Shown here piece after piece: positions 7,400 to 13,798 of a stretch of 13,798 nucleotides of DNA; within the stretch, counting starts at the first letter, position 1, and every line of letters starts with the position of its first letter. This DNA comes from an uncultured Clostridia bacterium (GTDB lineage Bacteria; Bacillota; Clostridia; Peptostreptococcales; Anaerovoracaceae): contig CAKQUI010000055.1 of assembly GCA_934277495.1 (NCBI GenBank), positions 1-13,798 on the forward strand. Direction: 5' to 3'. The notes under the pieces are model-generated. The model had not been told where the DNA came from. It saw only the letters and a program-made list of their open reading frames with translations, and did not search any database. The translations under genes and the position numbers were made by a program.

Positions 7400-8764
7400 A
7401 TGGAATACGGAATAATATCATGCATACCTATCGCAGTACTGATCATCGGCGTTCTTGTCACCAAGAAAATGCCTGAAATGATCATCTTTTCATCGATAGT
7501 GGGAGCTGCTCTTGTATTCAAGGCAGATATCTTCAACGGCTATGTGGGCTGGCTCTACGGAGCGCTTTCCAACGAATCGTATCAGTTCCTGCTGATACTG
7601 CTGCTGGGCTTCGGCGCTATCATCAAGCTCTTTGAAAAATCAGGAGCTCTCCAGGGATTCGCAAACGCCATAGGCAGATTCGCAAACACCCGCAAAAAGA
7701 CGATGTTCGTCACATGGCTCATGGGCATCATCATGTTCGTAGACGATTATCTCAACGTACTGGCAGTGTCATCTTCCATGAGGACGCTCACCGACAAGCA
7801 GAGGATACCACGTGAACATCTGGCCTACGGCGCTAACTCAATGGGAGCCTGCGTATGTGTACTGATACCTTTCACAAGCTGGGCTGCGTTCGCTATCGGC
7901 TGTCTGTCTGAACAGGGTCTGGGCTTCACTGACTACGTCAGATCCCTGCCTTATATGTTCTTCCCGATCATCGCCATAATCGTGTGTCTTCTTGTAGCCC
8001 TCGGCATAATACCAAAAGTCGGTCTGATAAAGAAAGCCTACGAGCGTGTGGATGCAGGCGGCTCTGTACTCTGCCCTGCTGAATCATCAGGCAGCACATC
8101 ATCAATAATCAATATGGGAGAAGAATCAGACGAAGACATCAAGCCGTCGTCACCGCTGAACTTCTTCATACCGATCATAGCGCTGATCGTAGTAACTATC
8201 GTATGCGGCAACAGCGTCGTACACGGTATCATAGCAGCCATCGTCATCCAGTTCATACTTTATCTGGCTCAGAGGCTGATGACTCTCAGCGAGTTCATGA
8301 ACACTATGTTCGAGGGCATAACAAGCATGGCAGGGCTGGCATTCATCATCTGCTTCGCTTACATACTTGGTTCAGCCAACGATGCAATGGGATTCTCCAC
8401 ATTCGTCATAAACGGACTTTCAGGGACTATCCCTCCTGCTCTGCTCCCGGCACTGGCATTCATCATCATCGGTGCTGTAGCATTCGCAGCTGCAAGTTTC
8501 TGGATACTCATCGTCATAACTGTACCGATCTTCGTACCGCTGGCGTCGTCCATGGGTATCGATCCTGCGATCATTATCGCAGCTATCATGTCCGGAGTTG
8601 CATTCGGCAGCAAGTTCTGTTTCTACTCCGATGCAGTCTTCATGACTTCGGCAGGTACAGGAGTGCCTAACATGACCCAGATAAAAGCCGTAGCGCCTTA
8701 CGTTCTCGGTTCGGCAGCTCTAAGTGCAGTTGCTTTCCTGATAGTCGGCTTCGTTACTGCCTGA
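7400..8764 (+). CDS. NhaC-family membrane transporter (right paralog)
   Basis: A 454-residue polytopic membrane protein, paralogous to the gene at 2801-4177. Shared landmarks are the MEYGI start, an NES segment near 58-60, the family hallmark DDYLN at 115-119, a RIPREHLAYG loop, PLNFFIPIIALIV after a charged central loop (EESDEDIKPSS), and the late GVAFGSKFCFYSDAVFM segment. AAAGGAGG lies 6 nt before the ATG. The downstream amidohydrolase starts 31 nt after the stop, so the two form an operon led by the transporter, the reverse of the left pair. It is formally a Na+/H+ antiporter-superfamily member. A role in solute uptake or product export for the hydrolase is inferred from pairing. Confidence 0.88.
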   Translation: MEYGIISCIPIAVLIIGVLVTKKMPEMIIFSSIVGAALVFKADIFNGYVGWLYGALSNESYQFLLILLLGFGAIIKLFEKSGALQGFANAIGRFANTRKKTMFVTWLMGIIMFVDDYLNVLAVSSSMRTLTDKQRIPREHLAYGANSMGACVCVLIPFTSWAAFAIGCLSEQGLGFTDYVRSLPYMFFPIIAIIVCLLVALGIIPKVGLIKKAYERVDAGGSVLCPAESSGSTSSIINMGEESDEDIKPSSPLNFFIPIIALIVVTIVCGNSVVHGIIAAIVIQFILYLAQRLMTLSEFMNTMFEGITSMAGLAFIICFAYILGSANDAMGFSTFVINGLSGTIPPALLPALAFIIIGAVAFAAASFWILIVITVPIFVPLASSMGIDPAIIIAAIMSGVAFGSKFCFYSDAVFMTSAGTGVPNMTQIKAVAPYVLGSAALSAVAFLIVGFVTA

Positions 8765-8782
8765 CATTTCGTGACTTTACAT

Positions 8783-8787
8783 GGAGG
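8783..8787 (+). promoter_or_regulatory. SD that decides the right amidohydrolase start
   Basis: GGAGG 8 nt before the ATG at 8796. The in-frame ATG at 8781 overlaps this site and has no SD of its own; the ATG at 8790 is too close to it. The placement mirrors the left paralog. Confidence 0.7.
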
Positions 8788-8795
8788 ATATGAAA

Positions 8796-10412
8796 ATGAA
8801 AGCTGATATGATCTTAAAAAGCAGTCGCATATTCACAGCACTTTCAGAAGAAACCATCTCCGGAGGCGTTGCTGTCAGCGGGAACAGGATAATAGCAGTT
8901 GGACCGGAAGCGCTCGAACTTGAAGGTCCTGATACAAAAACAAGAGACTATGGCGACAGGCTGATAATGCCCGCATTCATAGATGCACATGTCCATTACT
9001 TCGTAGGTGCCATCGCAGCCAGCGACCATATGTGCGATACGCTGTCAGATACTTCATCGGAAGCGGAATGCGTCGCTATGATAAAGAAATTCGCAGATGA
9101 ACATCCCGACGAAAAGAGGGTCCTGGGCATAGGATGGTTCCCTGCCAACTGGGAAGACGCACCGCTTCCTACAAAGAAATCGCTGGACGAAGCTATCCCT
9201 GACAGACCGGTATACCTCATCGCAGCAGACTGCCATACTTTCTGGATGAACACGCCGGCGCTGGAGGAAACCGGTATCACGCCCGACATGAAGCCACGCA
9301 GCGGCTCTGTCGGCCTTCTGGAAAACGGCGAGCTCAGCGGTCTGCTGTTCGAGCCTGATGCATTCGCACCGGCCATGGCAAAGGTCATGGATCTTGAACC
9401 GGACGTGATGAAACAGGTCCACAGAGATTTTCTCCATCATATCAACAGATGCGGCGTGACATCCATAAGCGAGATGTCTGCAGACGACTATACAGATACC
9501 ACCCATCGCAATTATTCGATAGTAAGCGAAATGGATGCTGCAGGCGATCTTACATGCAGACTGCACCTTTACACGAAGCTTGACGGATACACGGATTTTG
9601 GCAAAGCGCTGGAATACAGGAAGGAGTTTTTCTCAGAAAAGCTGCGGCTCAACGGCGTGAAAGGGTTCATAGACGGAGTCACTTCCACCTTCACTGGTCT
9701 TCTGCTTGCGCCTTATTCAGACAGGCCGGACACCTGCGGCATCGATGTACCGAATGTCCCTGAAAAAGAAAACTCTGAGTACATAACCGCTGCAAACAAA
9801 GCCGGGCTCCCGGTGAGACTTCACTGTATCGGAGACGGAGCTGTGCGGATGGCTCTTGATATGTATGAAAGATCCCGCAAAATCAACGGTCCTCAGGATT
9901 TCTTCAATACCGTGGAACACATCGAGAACATCGATCCGGCAGACATCCCGAGATTCAGCCAGCTGTCCGTGATACCGTCGATGCAGCCGTACCATCTGAC
10001 TCTTGATCTCAATGAAAAGATCAGGCGCATAGGTGAAGAGCGATGCAGATATGAATGGCCCCACAGATCGCTGCTGGATGCAGGTGCACAGCTTGCTTTC
10101 GGCACTGACTACCCTGTTGTTGACTTTGATCCGTTCCCGAACATATATGCTGCTGTCACACGATGCGATGACAACGGTATCCCTACAGGCGTCAATCCTC
10201 AGGAATGTATAACAGTTGCCGAAGCGCTCACAGCATATACAAAGACCGCAGCCCTGGCGTATAACAGAGACGATATCGGCGTACTGGCTGAAGGCAAACT
10301 CGCCGACATAATAGTCGTGGACCGTGATCTGCTGAGCGTGCCTCACAGCGAGATACCAAAGGCTTCAGTCCTTCTCACTGTGATGGACGGAAAAGTCGTA
10401 TACGAAGCTTGA
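8796..10412 (+). CDS. Amidohydrolase, YtcJ/amidohydrolase-3 type (right paralog)
   Basis: A 538-residue cytoplasmic metal-dependent hydrolase, paralogous to the gene at 4257-5891. The N-terminal LKSSRIFTALSEETISGGVA segment leads to the metal-binding HVH after LIMPAFIDA. Later segments are KGFIDGVTSTFTGLLLAPY, LHCIGDGAVRMAL, EHIEN and GTDYPVVDFDPFPN, the last with the catalytic-type aspartate. The motif set is complete, so an active enzyme is expected. Substrate is unknown; divergence from the left paralog outside the motifs suggests a related but different one. The start at M6 of the longest frame is preferred: GGAGG (8783-8787) lies 8 nt upstream, and the longer ATG at 8781 overlaps it. It is last in its operon, with a strong terminator right after. 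Confidence 0.88.
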   Translation: MKADMILKSSRIFTALSEETISGGVAVSGNRIIAVGPEALELEGPDTKTRDYGDRLIMPAFIDAHVHYFVGAIAASDHMCDTLSDTSSEAECVAMIKKFADEHPDEKRVLGIGWFPANWEDAPLPTKKSLDEAIPDRPVYLIAADCHTFWMNTPALEETGITPDMKPRSGSVGLLENGELSGLLFEPDAFAPAMAKVMDLEPDVMKQVHRDFLHHINRCGVTSISEMSADDYTDTTHRNYSIVSEMDAAGDLTCRLHLYTKLDGYTDFGKALEYRKEFFSEKLRLNGVKGFIDGVTSTFTGLLLAPYSDRPDTCGIDVPNVPEKENSEYITAANKAGLPVRLHCIGDGAVRMALDMYERSRKINGPQDFFNTVEHIENIDPADIPRFSQLSVIPSMQPYHLTLDLNEKIRRIGEERCRYEWPHRSLLDAGAQLAFGTDYPVVDFDPFPNIYAAVTRCDDNGIPTGVNPQECITVAEALTAYTKTAALAYNRDDIGVLAEGKLADIIVVDRDLLSVPHSEIPKASVLLTVMDGKVVYEA

Positions 10413-10425
10413 TCAGACCATTTGA

Positions 10426-10470
10426 AAAGACCTCCTGTACCGTATCTCCGGTATGGGAGGTCTTTGTTTT
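10426..10470 (+). terminator. Intrinsic terminator between convergent genes
   Basis: AAAGACCTCC (10426-10435) pairs with GGAGGTCTTT (10456-10465). An inner TACCG/CGGTA pairing extends the stem, and TTTGTTTT follows. It ends the right-hand operon. The A-run on its left side would give a T-run on the minus strand, so it may also terminate the desulfoferrodoxin transcript. Confidence 0.85.
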
Positions 10471-10503
10471 CTGTCTTATATTTACTTTATGAGTACAGCC
10501 AGC

Positions 10504-10878
10504 CTATGCTTTCCAGAGACCATGGAGATTGCAGTATGCATATACTGCCACTACTTCATCGCCTTCACACAGCGAGAAACATACTTCCGGTTTTTCTCCC
10601 GGAGCAAGAGCTTTTCTCTGATTGCCCTGCTTTGTCTGCAGCGATACCCATTCGATGTAGTGTTCAGGCTGCATAGGATGCTCTACGGAGCCGACTTTGA
10701 CGCTGACTTTGTTTCCGTCTACGCTGTATTCAGGTACGTGTTTTTCTACAGCAGCGTCAGTAGTTCCCGGTACCAGAGCTGTCATTTTCTGTCCGCAGCA
10801 CATTACAGGCACGCCGTTGTCTCTGACCATAGCTATCATATTACCGCAGTGTTCACAAATAAGAAATTTCTGTTCCAT
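10504..10878 (-). CDS. dfx: Desulfoferrodoxin (superoxide reductase, two-iron class)
   Basis: A complete 124-residue cytoplasmic superoxide reductase, which reduces superoxide to hydrogen peroxide without making oxygen. The N-terminal desulforedoxin-type rubredoxin-like iron site has C8, C11, C27 and C28. The catalytic iron site has the EKHVPEY motif (E45, K46, H47), HPMQPEHYIEW (H67, H73), and C116 and H119 in CNLHG. All ligands of the two-iron class are present, and length is normal for the family. A GAGGAGG SD precedes the ATG. The gene follows the XRE-ANL gene by 128 nt on the same strand with no clear terminator between, and it has its own likely promoter. It marks an anaerobic lifestyle. 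I see no link in function to the neighbouring hydrolases. Confidence 0.95.
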   Translation of the reverse strand: MEQKFLICEHCGNMIAMVRDNGVPVMCCGQKMTALVPGTTDAAVEKHVPEYSVDGNKVSVKVGSVEHPMQPEHYIEWVSLQTKQGNQRKALAPGEKPEVCFSLCEGDEVVAVYAYCNLHGLWKA

Positions 10879-10936
10879 GATATTCCTCCTCGATCGTATA
10901 ATGTTTACTCGTTCATACTTTACCTTTTATATCCAC

Positions 10937-10966
10937 ATTATACACCATGCATCTATGATAAATCAA
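10937..10966 (-). promoter_or_regulatory. Likely promoter of the desulfoferrodoxin gene
   Basis: On the minus strand TTGATT (10966-10961) and a perfect TATAAT (10942-10937) are 18 bp apart, with TG directly before the -10. The leader would be about 50 nt. Read-through from the upstream XRE-ANL gene is also possible. Confidence 0.5.
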
Positions 10967-11006
10967 GCATAATCATGGAAAATCTTTCTTTTAATATCGC
11001 TATGCC

Positions 11007-12872
11007 CTATTCTTCGTCAGCTATGGCTACTTTCAGCAGACCCAGCTCCAGGTCGTTCAAAGCCATCTCCTTGACGAGATAGTGCTGCAGCTTGCCTGTA
11101 GCGGTCAGCGGCAGTTCCTTGACGAATCTGTAGTAGCGAGGGCGTTTGAAAGTAGACAGCATCGGTGAGTTGAGGCAGTATCTTGCAAGTTCGCCCACCG
11201 TCAGCGAGTCATCTTCAGCCACGATATATGCTGTGACAGCCTCGCCTCTCAGGGCATCCGGCACACCGGTGACTGCAGACTGATGCACTTTCGGATGTTC
11301 GTTTATCACTTCTTCTATTATAGGCGGATAGATGTTTTCACCGCCGGATATCAGCATATCGTCTTTACGTCCGGAAACAGTGATATACTGGTCTCTGTCC
11401 CATGTGCCTATGTCGCCTGTATATATCCAGCCCTTGTAGAACTTTTTCTTTTCTTCTTCAGGATTGTCGAAATACCTGTAGGATGATTTCGGCGTGCGTA
11501 TTATTATTTCGCCTGTATCCACGCTGTCCATGGCAACGAGATCTTCAGGCTCTCCGCCTACCTTTACGATCCTGACTTCATCATCGGTACATGAACGTCC
11601 CGCTGTACCTGACATATCAGGCAGATCGTATGGTCTGAGGAACGTGTTCCAGAAAGACTCTGTAGTGCCGTATCCATTGAATATATTAGGAGTCAGCACT
11701 TCCTGCACTCTGATGCAGTCCGCTCTCTCAAACGGTGCTCCCATGGTGACGATACCCCGCAGCGATGAAAGATCAGCCTTGAACCTCTCCTGTATACGCA
11801 CCAGCATCTTTATCACAGACGGCACGCCTACCAGGAACGTTATACCGTATTTTTCAGTGTATTTCAGAGATATCTGCGGCTGGAAATTGCGCAGTATCAC
11901 GATCCTGCCGCCTGCGTAGAACGTCGGTGCCGGACCGCCTGAATGTATGCCGCCTCTGTGGAACCACGGAGTCATGTTCATCGTGGTATCTGTCGAGTTC
12001 ATCGGGAAGTGCATGATGACGTCATGGCATGACATGACTTCGTTGGCATTAGTCACCGGCACTCCTTTAGGCTTGCCTGTAGTGCCCGATGTGAAAAGTC
12101 TCATGACCTCTTCATATACATTAGGCACGAAATCTGTTTCCGGCTCCTTTGAAGATTTACCTGACATGAACTCCGAAAGTCTCAAATGTCCTTCCGGCAG
12201 CTGTCCTTCCCCTGCCATCAGCACAAGCTCCGGCTTGAAAGATGTAAGCTCCAGAGCACTAACTGCCATATCTTTTACCGATTCGTCGTATATATACACC
12301 TTCGGTCTGTTGTTCTCAAGACATACCACAGTCTCTCCCGGTGAAAAGTTAGGATTGGCAGGACTTGTGACTGCTCCTATCTTCTGAGGCGCCAGGTATG
12401 AGAATACGAATTCCGGACTGTTTGGCAGCTGATAGAAAACAAGATCTTTTTTCTTTATGCCGTTTTCTGCAAAGGCGTTCGCCAGCATGTTCACCTCTTC
12501 GTTCAGCTGGCTGTAGGTCCACTCTTTCTCAGCTATCGGATCTATCATCGCTGTCTTGTCCGGCAGCTTTCTAACAGTACGCATGAAGCCTGCTATATAT
12601 GTCACATCCTGTTCGAATACCTCTCTGAACATGTCCTTTTTCTCTTCCGGTTCATAACCCATAAGACTGTCCAGCGACACATTCAGCGTCTCTGCTATTT
12701 TAAGAGCATATGACACTGTAGGTTCAGCCTGTCCGTGGCAGTATTTCTTGACCATGTTGTAAGTTATGCCTGTATCATTGGCAAGCTGTGTCATGGTCAT
12801 CTCTCTTTCGTCTATGATGCTTTTGAGATTTTCTGCAAAAGCATTGTCCTTCTTTATCTTTGTATCTTTCAT
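11007..12872 (-). CDS. XRE-type helix-turn-helix fused to an ANL acyl-CoA synthetase
   Basis: A 621-residue two-part protein. Residues 12-72 are a Cro/CI-type DNA-binding domain: a LKSIIDEREMTMTQLA helix pair, then TGITYNMVKKYCHG as turn and recognition helix, and ALKIAETLNVSLDSLMG. After a short charged linker, residues 80-610 are a full adenylate-forming enzyme of the acyl-CoA synthetase type. Its phosphate-binding loop is FTSGTTGKPKG (260-270), NGYGTTE lies at 399-405, TGD at 485-487, the hinge region GRKDD with GGEN at 501-513, and the catalytic lysine is K594 in LTATGK. All key residues are present, so the enzyme is probably active and would form an acyl-AMP and then an acyl-CoA from a carboxylic acid I cannot identify. 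The fusion is in one frame, with a good SD (AGGAGA) and promoter, and no internal stop. It is likely a DNA-binding regulator whose ligand is bound or activated by its own enzyme domain (inference). Confidence 0.88.
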   Translation of the reverse strand: MKDTKIKKDNAFAENLKSIIDEREMTMTQLANDTGITYNMVKKYCHGQAEPTVSYALKIAETLNVSLDSLMGYEPEEKKDMFREVFEQDVTYIAGFMRTVRKLPDKTAMIDPIAEKEWTYSQLNEEVNMLANAFAENGIKKKDLVFYQLPNSPEFVFSYLAPQKIGAVTSPANPNFSPGETVVCLENNRPKVYIYDESVKDMAVSALELTSFKPELVLMAGEGQLPEGHLRLSEFMSGKSSKEPETDFVPNVYEEVMRLFTSGTTGKPKGVPVTNANEVMSCHDVIMHFPMNSTDTTMNMTPWFHRGGIHSGGPAPTFYAGGRIVILRNFQPQISLKYTEKYGITFLVGVPSVIKMLVRIQERFKADLSSLRGIVTMGAPFERADCIRVQEVLTPNIFNGYGTTESFWNTFLRPYDLPDMSGTAGRSCTDDEVRIVKVGGEPEDLVAMDSVDTGEIIIRTPKSSYRYFDNPEEEKKKFYKGWIYTGDIGTWDRDQYITVSGRKDDMLISGGENIYPPIIEEVINEHPKVHQSAVTGVPDALRGEAVTAYIVAEDDSLTVGELARYCLNSPMLSTFKRPRYYRFVKELPLTATGKLQHYLVKEMALNDLELGLLKVAIADEE

Positions 12873-12916
12873 AAATTTATCTCCTGATTTTCATGAACTA
12901 TATTTCACTTTATTTT

Positions 12917-12945
12917 ATTGTATTGCATATCTTTTGATTTTTCAA
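12917..12945 (-). promoter_or_regulatory. Promoter of the XRE-ANL gene
   Basis: On the minus strand TTGAAA (12945-12940, 5 of 6) and TACAAT (12922-12917, 5 of 6) are exactly 17 bp apart. A small TTGA/TCAA inverted repeat (12934-12945) overlaps the -35 and could be an autoregulatory site. Confidence 0.6.
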
Positions 12946-12984
12946 GTCAATCATAATTCAGTCTTTATTATTTCACCGCAAGCA

Positions 12985-12995
12985 ATGTTTTTTGT
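12985..12995 (+). repeat. ATGTTTTTTGT direct repeat, copy 1
   Basis: Eleven bases identical to 13027-13037, 42 bp apart start to start, which is four helical turns. It lies in the divergent XRE-ANL/dapA spacer. Confidence 0.5.
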
Positions 12996-13016
12996 AAATT
13001 CTCACAAAAGACACCA

Positions 13017-13035
13017 AAAAAACATTATGTTTTTT
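13017..13035. promoter_or_regulatory. Palindrome upstream of the dapA promoter
   Basis: AAAAAACAT (13017-13025) and ATGTTTTTT (13027-13035) flank a single central base, 10 bp before the dapA -35. The right arm is part of the second copy of the direct repeat. It may be a regulator site or act as an A/T-rich UP element. Confidence 0.45.
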
Positions 13036-13045
13036 GTTAATCATG

Positions 13046-13074
13046 TTGACATCCATAATAAAAAAGTGTATATT
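13046..13074 (+). promoter_or_regulatory. Promoter of the lysine riboswitch-dapA transcript
   Basis: A perfect TTGACA (13046-13051), a 17-bp spacer and TATATT (13069-13074, 5 of 6). Transcription should start near 13081, just before the riboswitch. Confidence 0.8.
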
Positions 13075-13084
13075 CAGTATTAAA

Positions 13085-13250
13085 GTTGATAGAGGCGCGG
13101 TAGATATCAGTAATCGGTTTGAGGCGGCAGTCATTGAGATCCGGTGAAAGGAGATACCGCCGAAGGATCCTGTCAGGCATGACGGATTTCTGGGACGCAG
13201 TATTAAGAGGCTGTGTACTCCTGCCGGCAGACGGCAGAGGCGCTATCGAT
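13085..13250 (+). promoter_or_regulatory. Lysine riboswitch (L box) aptamer
   Basis: The conserved lysine-aptamer blocks appear in order: GATAGAGGCGCGG, AGTA, GGTGAAAGG, GCCGAAGG, and a final GGCGCTATC. Closing helix P1 is formed by 13085-13092 with 13243-13250, eight pairs including two G-U. The blocks match the well-known Bacillus subtilis lysC leader in sequence and spacing, and dapA is a classic target. Bound lysine should favour P1 and shut off transcription. The call rests on pattern matching by eye. Confidence 0.9.
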
Positions 13251-13273
13251 CCAGCACGAAAGGCTATGTTTCT

Positions 13274-13300
13274 GTTGCATCGATAGGATGCAACTTTTTT
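13274..13300 (+). terminator. Riboswitch-controlled terminator before dapA
   Basis: GTTGCATC (13274-13281) pairs with GATGCAAC (13287-13294) around a 5-nt loop, followed by TTTTTT. The segment ATCGATAG (13279-13286) in this hairpin is also perfectly complementary to the 3' strand of P1, CTATCGAT (13243-13250). The P1 strand can therefore pair with P1 (terminator on) or with the terminator (terminator off). Confidence 0.88.
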
Positions 13301-13383
13301 ATTATGCAGGAATTATCGTTTTCGATATTTCCGGAATATCAACAAAAGTTTCAATCGAGTGATTTCTAAGGAGGAAAACAAAC

Positions 13384-13798
13384 ATGGCAATATTTACAGG
13401 ATGCGGAGTTGCGATCGCTACTCCATTCAATGAGGACGGTACAGTAGATTACGAAGCTTACAGAGACCTGATAAACTGGCAGATCGACGAAGGTATCGAC
13501 GCTATCATCGCATGCGGTACTTCAGGAGAAGCTTCAACTCTTGATGACGAAGAGCATATCGAGACTATCAGATTCTGTGTCGATGTAGCTGCAGGCAGAG
13601 TTCCTGTTATCGGCGGAGCAGGCAGCAATGATACAAGACACGGTATCAATCTCGCAAAGAGAATAGAAGCTACAGGCGTAGACGGTCTGCTGCTGGTAAC
13701 ACCTTACTACAACAAATGCTCACAGCAGGGTCTTATCGAGCACTACACTGCTACAGCTGATGCAGTATCCATCCCTTGCATACTTTATTCAGTAAAGG
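13384..13798 (+). CDS. dapA: 4-hydroxy-tetrahydrodipicolinate synthase (partial, runs off window)
   Basis: The first 138 codons of dapA, which condenses pyruvate with aspartate semialdehyde at the branch into the lysine and diaminopimelate pathway, in the cytoplasm. The N-terminal half of the TIM barrel is visible: GVAIATPF at 8-15, the substrate-binding GTSGEAS at 45-51 (T46, S47), GGAGSND at 77-83, TPYYNK at 106-111 (Y109), and ILYSV at 133-137 (Y135). The usual second threonine of GTTGE is serine, a conservative change. The catalytic Schiff-base lysine lies past the end of the window. AAGGAGG lies 9 nt before the ATG. It sits behind the lysine riboswitch, so end-product control of transcription is expected. 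There is no stop codon within the window. Confidence 0.93.
   Translation, partial: MAIFTGCGVAIATPFNEDGTVDYEAYRDLINWQIDEGIDAIIACGTSGEASTLDDEEHIETIRFCVDVAAGRVPVIGGAGSNDTRHGINLAKRIEATGVDGLLLVTPYYNKCSQQGLIEHYTATADAVSIPCILYSVK

Noticed and set aside
9717..10346. Minus-strand open frame of 209 codons
   Set aside because: Antisense shadow of the right amidohydrolase; composition is rich in Cys, His and Arg, as expected of a shadow frame.
12766..13083. Plus-strand 105-codon frame across the XRE-ANL start and dapA promoter
   Set aside because: It overlaps the helix-turn-helix coding region, the spacer and a strong promoter, and looks like no protein I know.
13324..13340. GATATT/AATATC hairpin in the dapA leader
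   Set aside because: Six weak A/T-rich pairs, about 25 nt before the SD; it does not cover the SD and has no clear role.
1..13798. Mobile element, CRISPR array, tRNA or rRNA
   Set aside because: I found no transposase or integrase frame, no regularly spaced repeats and no tRNA or rRNA signature on either strand.

Overview
This 13.8 kb window looks like chromosome of an anaerobic, low- to mid-GC Bacillota, most likely a Clostridia of the Anaerovoracaceae/Eubacteriales family XIII type. The clues are a lysine riboswitch in front of dapA, a two-iron superoxide reductase (an anaerobe's oxygen defence), secreted fibronectin type III proteins rich in lysine and tyrosine, strong AGGAGG ribosome binding sites, and AT-rich spacers with Gram-positive-type promoters. 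The taxonomic placement is inference.

Region 1 (1-2500, minus strand) is a two-gene operon for secreted proteins. Both have a signal peptide, an unnamed domain shared in motif with each other, and C-terminal fibronectin type III (FnIII) units. The distal gene lost its last beta strand to two in-frame TAA codons, and the remnant is still readable to the old stop at 9-11.

Region 2 (2725-10470) is a catabolic or transport island. On the map it reads: NhaC-type transporter and amidohydrolase (both minus), a LuxR-type regulator (minus), then a second NhaC-type transporter and a second amidohydrolase (both plus). The two pairs are paralogous. Within the operons the gene order differs: amidohydrolase first on the left, transporter first on the right. 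The LuxR/NhaC divergent spacer holds an 11-bp-arm inverted repeat and further copies of its half-site. The simplest reading is that each transporter carries an N-acyl or amide-type compound, or a product of it, across the membrane, that the partner hydrolase cleaves it, and that the LuxR protein controls at least the right-hand pair. The substrate is unknown.

Region 3 (10504-12945, minus strand) has desulfoferrodoxin/superoxide reductase and, upstream of it, the most unusual gene here: a 621-residue protein with an XRE/Cro-type helix-turn-helix fused to a complete, apparently active acyl-CoA-synthetase-type (ANL) adenylating enzyme. It may be a regulator that senses a carboxylic acid by activating it.

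Region 4 (12946-13798, plus strand) is a textbook promoter, a lysine riboswitch with a visible switch helix and terminator, and the first 138 codons of dapA, which runs off the window. The divergent spacer between the XRE-ANL gene and dapA has an operator-like palindrome and an 11-nt direct repeat.
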